Positions 23,971 to 33,778 of a DNA stretch of 64,000 nucleotides are shown piece after piece. The notes under the pieces are model-generated. The model did no database searches. It had not been told where the DNA came from and saw only the letters and a program-made list of their open reading frames with translations. The DNA lies in assembly GCA_026874595.1 (NCBI GenBank), contig CM049319.1, positions 1,127,501 to 1,191,500 on the forward strand. The letters are read 5' to 3'. Positions within the stretch are counted from its first letter, which is position 1, and every line of letters begins with the position of its first letter. Position numbers and translations under genes: made by a program. Source of the stretch: Sipunculus nudus. Taxonomy: Eukaryota > Annelida > Sipuncula > Golfingiida > Sipunculidae.

Positions 23971-24390
23971 GATCGGTTTGAATGAATTTTTAAGACTGCA
24001 CTCTATATTTGTCAGAGTTTCTTTTTCATGGAGTATTATCATTACCATATACATAACATTTCACACATAGGCACTACAAAGGGATTAAAGTCACGGCTTG
24101 CCGTTTCATAGAGATAGTTCTCAATGTTAATGGTATTCATAACATTCCACGCTAACTAGATCGTAGTCCGAGTACTTTAAAAGTGCTTAAAGTGACAGCT
24201 ATATGATACATTCTTTGAGTGTTTCGCTGTTGTTTACTTTAAATGAGGCCGTACAAAAGGCAGGGTCAATGCTTTGGTGATTTCCCATTTGATGATTAAT
24301 TAATCTGGTAATTATAAAGGTCTAATTGTAGGTATGATCAAATTTATTTAGCCTATAAATTCAGCTGTACTGTACATCTTTTGATTCGCA

Positions 24391-25287
24391 ATGGCACAGC
24401 AGAATTTTGAGACCGAATTTAGGGAGGAATTGTTCAAGAGGTATTCCATATGAGCAAAACATCTCATTCCTAAGGAGGTGTACTTCAAGACCATTCAGGA
24501 TCTGAAAACAGCAGCTGAAATTTCAAGCTCACAGTCACGTCACCAGTACTACATGCTAAAGAAGTATGAAGTACTACAGTGTGGTGATGCGGAGAAGCTT
24601 ATAAAGAAGGGGAAGTCACCAGAGGATCGCCCAGTATACAACGCAACAACAGAAGACACATATGACATTATCAGTAAAGCTCATACCGCAACTGGACATG
24701 GTGGTCGTGACAGGATGTAAAAACACCTTTGGCAAAGGTATGCCAACGTCACAACAGATGCTGTTGAACTCTACAAGTCTTACTGTCTTGTGGGTCAAGA
24801 GAAAAGGAAACGTCCTAAGACTAAAGGCGTTGCTGTAAAACCTATTCTGTCAAGCGAGTTCAACTCTCATGGTCAGGTAGATCTTGTCGACATGCAGTCA
24901 TCCGCACAAGGCCAGTTCAAATGGATCATGGTCTACCAGTGCCACCTCACAAAGTTTGTTATCCTGAGACCTTTGACCTCAAAGGGAGCTTCTTAAGTTG
25001 CATGTCAGCTTTTATATAAATTTTCCTCTTTGGTGCTTCATCCATCCTCAAGAGTGACAATGACTAAGAATTTACAGCCCAAGTCATTACAGAACTCAAG
25101 GTATTGTGGCCTCAGCTAATCATGGTTTATTTCAAGCCCAGATATCCACTAAGTCAGGGCTCTGTTGATAGGGCAAATGCCGACATTAAAGACATGTTTG
25201 AAGACTGGATGATAGACAACAGTACCTGTGACTGGACTGTTGGACTCAGTGGCGTCAATTTTTCTCCCAGGGTGGGGGGGATGAGTT

Positions 25288-25338
<51 letters not shown>

Positions 25339-26588
25339 TTTCAGCGTCTATGAGTGTCATATTCAACTAAATATATTTATATATATATACATTATATATA
25401 TATAATTGTTATATATATATAAATAAACTCATATCATTTTTCAGATAATTATTATGTTTTAGAAAATAAGTATATTCCTGAATTCTAAGCAAGGTTTATA
25501 GATATAACATTTTTTAGTAAATGGATCCAAAGTCTTTAATTCTATTTATTAATTAATTTCATTTGCAATATTATAATATTATTCTCTGAAAAGTAGGGGG
25601 TATGATAACATTGACCATCCCCCCCTTGCCAAAAAGTGGGGGGTATATATACCCCCCATTCCCCCCTATATTGACGCCCCTGGTTGGACTCACATTTGTG
25701 CAGCAGCAGAATAAGTACTCATCATGCATGCATTAACAGAAATCCTTTCAAACTATGTTTGCAGAGGACCCTAAGGTTGGCTTGGCATCTTCGATTCTCC
25801 CACCTGAAAAACTTAGAAAGCTTAAATCTGAAGATGATCTCCCGGCACTTCTTCAGCCGTCATTAACTGTCAACACTGAGTCAGCATCTGTTGACACCAC
25901 CGAGCCCCTACTTCCTGTTACCAGTCCACCTTCACCAGATGCAGAAAACCAGCCACAATCACCCCCATAAGCCCAGGGCCATCCTCTCCGGCCATCAGCC
26001 AACCATCATCTTCCACCAACATGTCATCAATAGCTACTGCCAACAGTCCACCATCACTACCTGCAACTGATCAGCAACCGTCACCAGCTGCCCACAGCGA
26101 CCCTGCACCTCCGGACAAGCGGCTTCAAGACATCTCCTGTCGGCAAAAAAGAGCATGCGATTCTCAGTTATCCCAAGCAGAAAGCATGGTCAAGCGCTCC
26201 CCTATTGAATAAACGGCTGGTGAAGTGGGAGATAATGTTGCTGTTCCGATTCACGTGGAGCAGAGGTGATCCCAGAAACATACTTGGAGTTATTATAGAT
26301 CTGGACGAACATGACATTTACTTAATTGCAATGAAGGCTGGAATTCTGAGCACAAAATATTCTAGGAACCAGTCTGACATCTGTCCAAGCGACTCTTGAG
26401 TGAATCTGATGTAAATATAATTGTAATATAATAATGCCTTCAAGACTTCTGCCAGACAAGGGTTCTTCCGCTGTGACTGCAGCAAAGGCAAGAAACAGTG
26501 TCAGACAAACGGGTGCAAATGCTATAAAGCAAAAGGACTTTGTAATAGCAAGTGTCACAGCAGTCTGACTTGTCAAAACAAGAATTAG
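24391..26588 (+). pseudogene. Ginger transposase (DDE integrase), several stops and a MITE insertion
   Basis: From ATG 24,391: an N-terminal domain, a histidine-cysteine zinc-binding region (AHTATGHGGRDRM about codons 99-109, with the second Cys of the CxxC replaced), then the integrase core. The core shows VDLVDMQ (first Asp at 24,880-24,882), SDN (second Asp at 25,056-25,058) and, where GSVERAN is expected, GSVDRAN (25,161 onward), so the catalytic Glu is Asp. After the MITE the frame resumes with a MFAEDPKVGL segment, a proline/serine-rich stretch and, at 26,457-26,588, a Cys-rich tail (CDC, CQ, CKC, C, C-H, C), typical of this family. Lesions: stops at 24,451, 24,718, 24,994 and 25,065, a frameshift near 25,018, a hAT-type insertion at 25,247, and further breaks before the tail. 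The enzyme would excise and reinsert the element in the nucleus. Confidence 0.8.
25247..25682. mobile_element. hAT-type MITE (436 bp) nested in the Ginger transposase
   Basis: The element begins CAGTGGCGTCAAT and ends ATTGACGCCCCTG, whose reverse complement CAGGGGCGTCAAT matches the start at 12 of 13 bases. It is flanked by a perfect 8-bp direct repeat GTTGGACT (25,239-25,246 and 25,683-25,690). CAGNGGCG termini plus an 8-bp duplication are diagnostic of the hAT superfamily. The interior holds a (TA)n tract (about 25,290-25,333) and a G-rich/C-rich inverted pair near the right end, and no coding sequence. It splits the host frame without loss of host sequence. Confidence 0.93.
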
Positions 26589-27007
26589 CAATGTTACGCT
26601 TTGACCAAGACATTTCTATGATAACCAGTGACTATTAGGGCTGCGCGATATTATCGATATATTGGTATACCGCGATACGGTGAATCGCATATTGCGTTGA
26701 TTCAGTTTTCAATTATCAATATTTTCTCTATTTTTTTCAACTTGCATAAAACTGATTTTTCAGTTATAGGAATATTTATATTACAATTTTAGACATCTTA
26801 AAGTATAGGCTTTAATGACATGCCTAAAATGAAATGTTCAAATTGGCCAGATATATCAAAGATTAAAGGTTCGTTAAAGGAAATTTGCATGTCTGCCAGA
26901 TGGTATACAAGAAATATTTCCTTGCAGCTAAGAGTAATAAGTGCTGAACACATCCATAATGAATACTAACTGATATCTGATGATGACTGCAGAAAGATCA
27001 GGTGCAA

Positions 27008-27225
27008 CTTTACAGTATTATTATTTTTTTCATTTATTATTTTTATTAGTATTATTCTTTAGGAATGGCAGACTTGCAATTATGGTACATGGCTTTAATT
27101 TTACACACCTAGTGTCAAGTTAACAGCATTATTATTTTTTTATTTTATTTTTTTTTATTATTAGTATTATTGTTTAGGATTGGCAGACTTGCAATGTGGT
27201 ACATGGGTTTGATTATACACATATC
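27008..27225. repeat. ~115-bp direct duplication inside the Ginger 3' part
   Basis: Two tandem copies contain a T-rich stretch followed by GGCAGACTTGCAAT, GGTACATGG and TTTACACA/TTATACACA landmarks (near 27,066 and 27,180). They lie between the transposase gene and the right TIR. Confidence 0.75.
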
Positions 27226-27513
27226 CCTCTCTGTGCTGATCCTGCACAGTCCAGAACATATTGTTTGAAATAAACTGATCTGCATAAACTTTCATTGTGT
27301 GATTATATTTATTATGATTAACAATGATTTAGCTCAGTCCCTGAAAAAGTGAAGGATTGGCCTACAATGAAATGCATTCAGGGATTTCACGAAATAACTA
27401 GAGCAATATTTCAGAGATTACACAAAATCCCTAGACTTTTTAGTGATTTCATGAAATCCCTGAAAGTTTTAGAGAATTCGCGAAATCCCAAGTTACCCAC
27501 TTTAAATGTAACG

Positions 27514-28974
27514 CATATATATATATAACAGTGAATCTGTGAAATCAGCCATACATGTGACCATCAGTCACTGTGTGAAATGACTAAAATGAAATGAGGG
27601 AACTTTATGCCCAATCAATACACGAAATTACTGGATTAAACAGAATGAATACAACAAAACGTCAACAAATGAACACAACAAAACTCAACTTGTTTGCTTA
27701 TTTGAAGACTCATATTTTTTGTATTGTACTAGGCCTCAAAGACAAGGGCAGGTTGGCAAACACACCCCAAGTAGTTTATCAGAACACCTGTTGGCAGGTG
27801 ATTAGGGCTTATAACATCCTTTGATCAGGACTAAACATTGCCCATTACATGGACATTCAGATTCCTAAGAAAAAGAAGCCTATTGTCTTGCAGTCTGTCA
27901 CAGGAGCAGTCTTTGACTGACTCACAGTGGCTTTCTGATCCATGGACTACAGCACCCGAAATGAAACCTCTTGGTAAATATCACAAAGTCGTGTTTAAAC
28001 ACACACAAAAATGTTATACCCGCCTGAGACATTTGTAGAAACAGTGTTTTAAATTTCATGACCAAAAATATGCATGATCCCTTCAAAAGTTAACACAAGA
28101 TACCATACAGAGAACATGTCTGTCCTGGAGGAGGGAGCTAGATATAATAATGAAATATTGCAAGAAATATGATATAGTAGAGTGAATGAGAGTTAACTGT
28201 CACATTAATTATGTTGTATGTCCACATATATAAGTATAAGTATATAAACCGAAATTTAGTTATTATTGCATCCTTTATAATATTTTTTTTCTAAATTTGT
28301 AGAAATAACATGTAGTTTTTCAAAAGCTTTCGGATTATTTTGAAAAAAAAGTAAAATTACCATGAAAAGTTCGACAGATATCAGTGATAACAAAACAGAT
28401 CTCTGTATCATATAGACATAACCTTATCTTTTTTATTACTGGATTTCCTAAAATGATTCCCTGTGTATCACAAATAGGTGAACGGGTCTGGGATAATAAT
28501 GGCCTCACGCGAGGATTTGTGGAAGGCGAGTTAATCCAGTGAAAAAAAAACCCAAAGTAACCGTCAGTGCTTTAAAAAAAGTTCCTGGGTCATTTTATGG
28601 GTTTGCATATAATATGGAAGATAAGATATGGTGTGACCTTGACCTTTAATACATGAAAACAATGATAAATCGGTTCTTTCTGAATAATGCACTGGTTGTT
28701 CATTTGTTTTCTACAAACTGTAGGGTTATAAATATGGAGAAACAAAATCAAATGAGAATAGTAACCTTTAATAACCTATACAAATGAGGGCATGTGATTA
28801 TCTATATCTCGGTAATGAAACAGTTTACACGTTTGATGACACGTGGTTACACGTTTCCAAAAAATGATATGTATATGAATATTATAAATATATATTGTTA
28901 CGGAACCTAATATAAACAGAACACGTATGCGTGATGAACACAAATTGTGTACTGGAGATAATAAAATCAGATTC
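27514..28974. other. No gene assigned
   Basis: This is AT-rich spacer between the Ginger element and the LTR retrotransposon. Short open frames (27,594-27,824 and 27,838-28,038 on +) show no recognisable domain. Confidence 0.5.
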
Positions 28975-29178
28975 TGTAACACCAGGCAGCGTGAAATGTC
29001 TGGGGGAATGAATAAAGAAGTCAGTGGTTTTTCGTTAACAAATAACCATAATTTATTTTTAAAACAACCCTAACATTACAATACACTAAATCAATACAAT
29101 TATACAGTAAAAAAGGCGGTATAACAACAAATCAATCCAATCACAGAGAAAAATAAACAATGTGTACAGTACCTGGAT
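28975..29178 (-). repeat. Truncated 3' LTR remnant
   Basis: About 204 bp from TGTAACACCAGGCAGCGTG to GTACCTGG align closely with 33,226-33,429 in the other LTR copy. The homology then stops abruptly and RNase H coding sequence follows, so the rest of the LTR and the end of pol were deleted together. Confidence 0.8.
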
Positions 29179-29930
29179 AACAACACATGCATTTTCACAC
29201 TGAACGCTCCATACAAACTTTTGTTTCTTCTTTAATAAATTAGTCAAAGGTTCAGCTACAGCAGCCAAATTTGGACAAAACTTCCTGAAGTATCCAACCA
29301 TACCAAGAAAACGCATTATTTGCTTTTTGTTTTCTGGTCTGGGAAATGCAGAAATAGAACTTATCTTAGCATCAACATGTTTTACCTGACCCTGCCTTAC
29401 AATATGACCCAAAAATGTTACTTGTGCATGACAAAACTCAGATTTTACTAAGTTGACGGTCAGACGTGCTTCCCTGAGTTTTCGAAGAGGTCGCGAAGAA
29501 TTTGCAGATGTTTCTCCCAGGTGTCGCTGTACACGATAAGGTCATCAATATATGTGTCGCAGCCTTGAATGTCCTTGACAACCATATGGATGAGGCGCTG
29601 GAACGTGGCTGCCGAGTTCTTCGTGCCAAACGGCACAACTTTATACTGGTACAGTCCTTGCGGCGTCACAATTGCGGACACTTCTTCCGCTCGTTCTGTC
29701 AGCGGAACTTACCAGAATCCTTTTAGCAAGTCAAACGTGGAAACATACCTGGAGTTACCGACTATCAATACAATCATCGATCCTCGGAATCGGGAACGTG
29801 TCAGTCTTGGTGACAGAGTTAAGTTTTCGATAATCTGTGCACATACGGTAACTTTCATCAAGTTTTGGCACAAGAATACATGGTGAACTCCAGTTACTGT
29901 TACTGGGTTCAATTTTGCTTTTCTAGATTC
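29179..29930 (-). pseudogene. Reverse transcriptase and RNase H start of the Gmr1-like element
   Basis: On the minus strand the RT fingers region with DYRKLN-like and KTDTFPIPRIDD-like segments begins about 29,900, followed by TFDLLKGFW (near 29,715), LYQYKVVPFGTKNSAATFQR and the catalytic YIDD (within DTYIDDLIVYSD, near 29,545). The thumb follows, with LGHIVRQGQV and GYFRKFCPNL to about 29,230, then the first residues of the RNase H connection (KKQKFVWSVQCENAC), cut at 29,180. Frame changes occur near 29,700 and 29,440. In an active element this polymerase copies the genomic RNA inside capsids. Confidence 0.85.
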
Positions 29931-29941
29931 AGTCTATATGT

Positions 29942-31520
29942 CTATATGGATGTTGCTTGACTGCGCTTGTCTACATCACACTTACAAAATACTTTAACTG
30001 GGTCAGGGTCAGTTTTTACACAATTAACAGCAGTAACATTTTGTACAACATCTGATGTGCTATTTCTGTCATAATATGGTTTCAACATGTTAACATGGCA
30101 CAGTTGTTTCTTCTTACGCCTACCTGGTGTCAATAGTATGTAATTTAAATCACTTTCTTGTCAACAATGTAAGGACCAAAATACCTAGCTTGCAGCGGTC
30201 TGTCAGGGATGGGAAGTAAGGCAAGGACCGTTTCACCAGGCTGAAACGTCTTACTTACATTGTGCTTGTCACACTTTGTTTTCATTTTACTTTGTGCAGA
30301 TTTTAGATTTGACTTTGCAATCTCACAAGCATTGTGTAGTTTAGTGCGAAAGTCTGAGACATACTGCGGTAAACTAAGAGAATCAGGATTTTCACAGAAG
30401 AGTTTTTCTTTAAGCAGTTTCAATGGTCCGCGAACGGAGTGTCCAAAAAGTAGTTCAAAGGGACTGAAACCCAAGGACTCTTGAAAGGATTCTCTGACAG
30501 CAAACAGCAATAGGTGGATTCCTTCATCCCAGTCTTTCTGTGTGTCATAGCAATAAGTCCTGATCATGTTTTTTAATGTCTGGTGAAAACGCTCGAGGGC
30601 GCCCTGACTTTCAGGATGGTATTGCGAAGAGCTGTACTGTTTTATACCTAGCTCAAGCATAATTTGTTGGAATAAGTCAGACATAAAATTAGATCCTTGG
30701 TCAGACTGGACGGATTTTGGTAATCCAAGAGTTGTAAAAAAACATGGTCAGAGCTTTGACAACACTTTTGACATTTATTTTGCGCAATGGTATTGCCTCA
30801 GGGAACCTGGTAGATGCGCACATGTATAACTGTCAGCAAGTATTCGTGTCAAGATTTAGTTTTGGGCAGTGGTCAAACACAATCAACAATAATCCTACTG
30901 AATGGCTCCTCGAAAGCAGGAATAGGCCTAAGTGAGGCCTTAGGAGGATTCTGATTGGGCTTGCCTACCAGCTTGCATGTATGGCATGATTTACAATATT
31001 GTACAACATCTTTCCGGAGGTAAGGCCAATAGAAGTGTGTACTAACTTTCTGATAAGTTTTATTTATACCTAAATGGCCAGACAAAGGAGCCACATGTGC
31101 CATGCTAAGAATTTCACTGCGAAAGCTTTTGGGCATTACTATTTGGTGTTTGATGGCCCACTCATCATCAGCGCATACATCAGGAGGTCGCCATTTACGC
31201 ATAAGCACTCCATTTTTGACATTGAAACAAACTGGGTTCTGTGACAGTTCATCTTTAGAAACTGCCCTGGAAAACAAACATGAAATATCAGGGTCCTTAT
31301 GTTGTTCCGCAATAAGTTCTGACCTTGAGAATGCTGCATTCTGTATGGGCGAGTCGTTAGACGAGTCACTAGTGACTCCCTGAGTGTTATTATCTGGACC
31401 ATTCTCCTCATGTGTGTTTTTCTTGGCCATAGATCTAGTTACAGCACATGAAGGATACAAACCAGGAATTTCCTGACTTTCCGGATCAGTGTCCTGATCA
31501 AGTGACGCCTTTTCTGTCAC
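29942..31520 (-). pseudogene. Integrase of the Gmr1-like element (downstream copy)
   Basis: Minus strand: the HHCC zinc domain (HVAPLSGHLGI then CKSCHTC, near 31,090-30,970), the first catalytic Asp in IIVDCV (about 30,880), the second in QSDQGSNF (about 30,700), the Glu in SQGALERFHQ (about 30,600), and a C-terminal GPY/F-type motif with YFGPYIV (about 30,165), ending in a basic RRKKKQLCHVNMLK tail (to 29,942). All three catalytic residues are visible. Breaks: a stop after IIVDCV at 30,873 and frame changes before 30,684 and 30,133. The RT begins only about 30 nt downstream, which fixes the IN-RT order. Confidence 0.87.
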
Positions 31521-31600
31521 TATTGGTACAGGCTGTACTTTGTCACCTGCGACATCATTGGCTAGTAGCGACTGAATTCTCTAAAAGGGTAAAGTAGTTC

Positions 31601-31783
31601 TTATGTCCATAATAATATTTCCAGGAATAAAATCTGATTTAAATGGATACTGTGAAGCGGAACTGAAGTGTGCCTGTCTGAAAACACACCATTAACAAGT
31701 GCATGTGCACCAGTAAAGGACCTATTAGAAAATGGCAAAGTGTTTGCTAACATGAGAGTCTGGCCTGAACCAGTGTCCCTCAA
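31601..31783 (-). pseudogene. Aspartic protease fragment (downstream copy)
   Basis: A 60-codon minus-strand segment begins with RDTGSGQTLMLAN, the DTG active-site motif of a retroviral-type aspartic protease, followed by GAHALVNGVFSDRHTSVPLH. It sits between gag and integrase as expected. The continuing frame is broken on both sides. Confidence 0.7.
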
Positions 31784-31966
31784 AATTCTAATAGGGGTAG
31801 AATATGAAAAATCACTTGAAAGTGATACAAAACCATCATGTATGAAAGGGTTAAAAAAACTCCATTTCAGAGTCAGGAGAGGGATCTACTACCTAAACCT
31901 CATCAAACAAAGAACTGACATTGACAGTGTCAGTCATAAACTCTGTTTCAAAGTCATTTAAGGAAT

Positions 31967-33225
31967 CTACATCCTTTTTATCCTTTTTATCATCAAACTC
32001 CTAATGGGAGAGAAATTTTCCTCAGCAGGAACAAACTTCTGTTTGTCATAAGAGGACCTGGCCTCATTTGAAATACCCTCGCAAGAGTTATAAAAGGACT
32101 TAGCAATATCCAGGGAATACTCCTCGTTGGAGTCTTGAAAGGACCTAGCCTTGTTTAATTCCTCGCAGGAATCAACTGAGGTTTTTATTCCGCAAGCTAC
32201 GGATTCTTCTTTGGATTCAGTCGGCACTTGGGCCTCCGTAGCATCAAACTCTTTATTGGAGTCAATAAAGGAGTTTTACCCCTTTAATCACATGAAAAGA
32301 GCCTGGCTCTTGTACTTCTTTTGACCATACTGATTTACATTCTTGTTTGTGAATGACTGGTTTGATTTGCTAGTAAAGGATATTTTGTGTGTCAGTGAAT
32401 AATCATCAGCTAATTGAGCAGCAATGTCAAGTGTTTCAGGACTTTTCTCATCGAGAAAAGTTTTAAAATCTGCGTTAAATCAGCGCTTAAATTCCTCAAG
32501 CAAAATCAACTGGCGCAAATCGTCATAATCTTTCATTACATTTTTAGAACTACACCAGCGATCAAACAACTGTTCTTTTGTCCTGACAAATTCGACGTAG
32601 GTCTGTTCTTTGCGCTTTTCCCAATTTCTGAATTTCTGGCGGCAAGCCTCCGGAACTAACTCATAACCTGTTAGGATTAACCGTTTCACCTGGTCATAGG
32701 CAGCAGCAGCTTCTACTGAAAGCTCTGTATAAATTTTCTGGCCTTGCCAGTCAATACACTTTGTAACAGCATAGTCAAATTTTCCTTAGGCCATTTTAAA
32801 TTTTCACCTACTTTCTCAAAGTGTAAGAAATATTTATCAACCTCTTTTTCTTGAAAATATGGGACAAGTCTAATGTGTTAAGCAACATCAATACTGTGAG
32901 TTTTTGCAGCACATAGACTATGTTCTAGTTTAAGTCTTTCTAACTCCAGTCGTTTCAACTCAATTTCTTTTTCTTTTTCTAGTCTTTCTCTTTTTAACCT
33001 TTCTTCCCTCTCTTTTAATGCTAGCTCATGTTGCATTTCAACTTTTTATATTCAAATTGCACAGCAAGGCTGTCCTTTTTTGATGTTTCAAACTTCAGTG
33101 TCTTTAATGAAACCTTTGCTAACTAGATCTTGCATGATTTTAGCAATGATATCAGGCTTTCTCAAAGCTTTTTTCACACTTAGCCCTAAATGTTGTCCCA
33201 AACGCAACAACTGTTCTTCAGATTC
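31967..33225 (-). pseudogene. Gag of the Gmr1-like element (downstream copy)
   Basis: Minus strand: an N-terminal segment EEQLLRLGQHLGLSVKKAL begins right behind the LTR boundary (33,225). A long charged, Glu/Arg/Lys-rich stretch follows (about 33,060-32,900), then a SCAN-like capsid region containing YELVPEACRQKFRNW and WCSSKN (32,689-32,480). A downstream acidic region (32,227-31,967) holds imperfect repeats of the ARSFQDSNEE type. Frameshifts separate the blocks. SCAN-like capsids are usual in Gypsy-class Gag. I see no primer-binding site between LTR and gag, which is odd. Confidence 0.75.
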
Positions 33226-33775
33226 TGTAACACTATGCAGCGTGAAATGTCTTGGGGAATGAATAAAGAAGTCAGTGTTTTTTGTTAACAAATACCCATA
33301 ATTTATTCTAAAAACAACCCTAACATAACAATACACTAAATCAATTAAATTATACAGTTAAACAGCGGTATAACAACAAATCAATTCAATAACACAGAAA
33401 AGTAAACAATGTGCACAGTACCTGGTTACAAACACCGTCACAACGATAAGTTCTTTAAATGTATACTCTCGGAGAATGACAGTCCAGTGTAAAGCTCTTG
33501 TAACAATCAAGAAAGTAAACTGAAGGCCAAACAAGAGTCTGAAGAAAATCTATAATTGCCGCACACGTCGGATCAGGTCCCACAAACCGACACACACGCT
33601 TCTGCGTCCGCTGGAATCTTCTCTGCTGCTGCTCTCTGCCGGCTCTAAAACACAGGCACTTAATATACTCTTCACCCCAAGCCGAGAATTTTCCACTTCT
33701 TGAACATTCCAAAAGATCTTACACAACACAGTAAACACGCGTTACAGGAATCATCTAGAAGAACATCGCTGTGTG
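33226..33775 (-). repeat. Internal LTR fragment (550 of ~726 bp)
   Basis: It is identical to 36,344-36,893. It lacks the outer 176 bp of the LTR, replaced by the duplication junction, so it has lost the start of U3. Confidence 0.85.
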
Positions 33776-33778
33776 CGT

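Larger units (their letters stand above)
23440..27513 (+). mobile_element. Ginger-type DNA transposon (~4.1 kb), decayed
   Basis: Long inverted termini frame the element. Left, GTTACA at 23,441 is followed by GTAACTAGGGATTTCGCG; right, the reverse complement of the region ending at 27,512 gives GTTACA followed by GTAACTTGGGATTTCGCG. The TIRs run for over 100 bp and contain repeated palindromes such as AGGGATTTCGCGAAATCCCT (23,463-23,482). Between them is one integrase-like transposase gene on + (24,391-26,588). A DDE integrase inside TIRs rather than LTRs is the hallmark of Ginger-class cut-and-paste elements, whose proteins are annotated in animals as KRAB-A domain-containing protein 2-like. 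A 4-bp target duplication was not confirmed. Confidence 0.8.
30661..33775 (-). repeat. 3,115-bp duplication, copy 1
   Basis: From AATTTGTTGG at 30,661 to CGCTGTGTG at 33,775 this matches 33,779-36,893 at a constant offset of 3,118, with no difference in the places I compared, including all open frames. It spans the integrase N-part, protease, gag and 550 bp of LTR. Three bases (33,776-33,778) lie between the copies. Confidence 0.95.

Noticed and set aside
26637-26700. CGATAT-rich segment similar to 37,114-37,210 as a transposon end
   Set aside because: The two segments look alike, but I found no inverted partner or target duplication at either place.
31102-31383. Plus-strand frame repeated at 34,220-34,501
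   Set aside because: It is antisense to the integrase/protease region of the duplicated retroelement; its duplication only reflects the 3.1-kb repeat.
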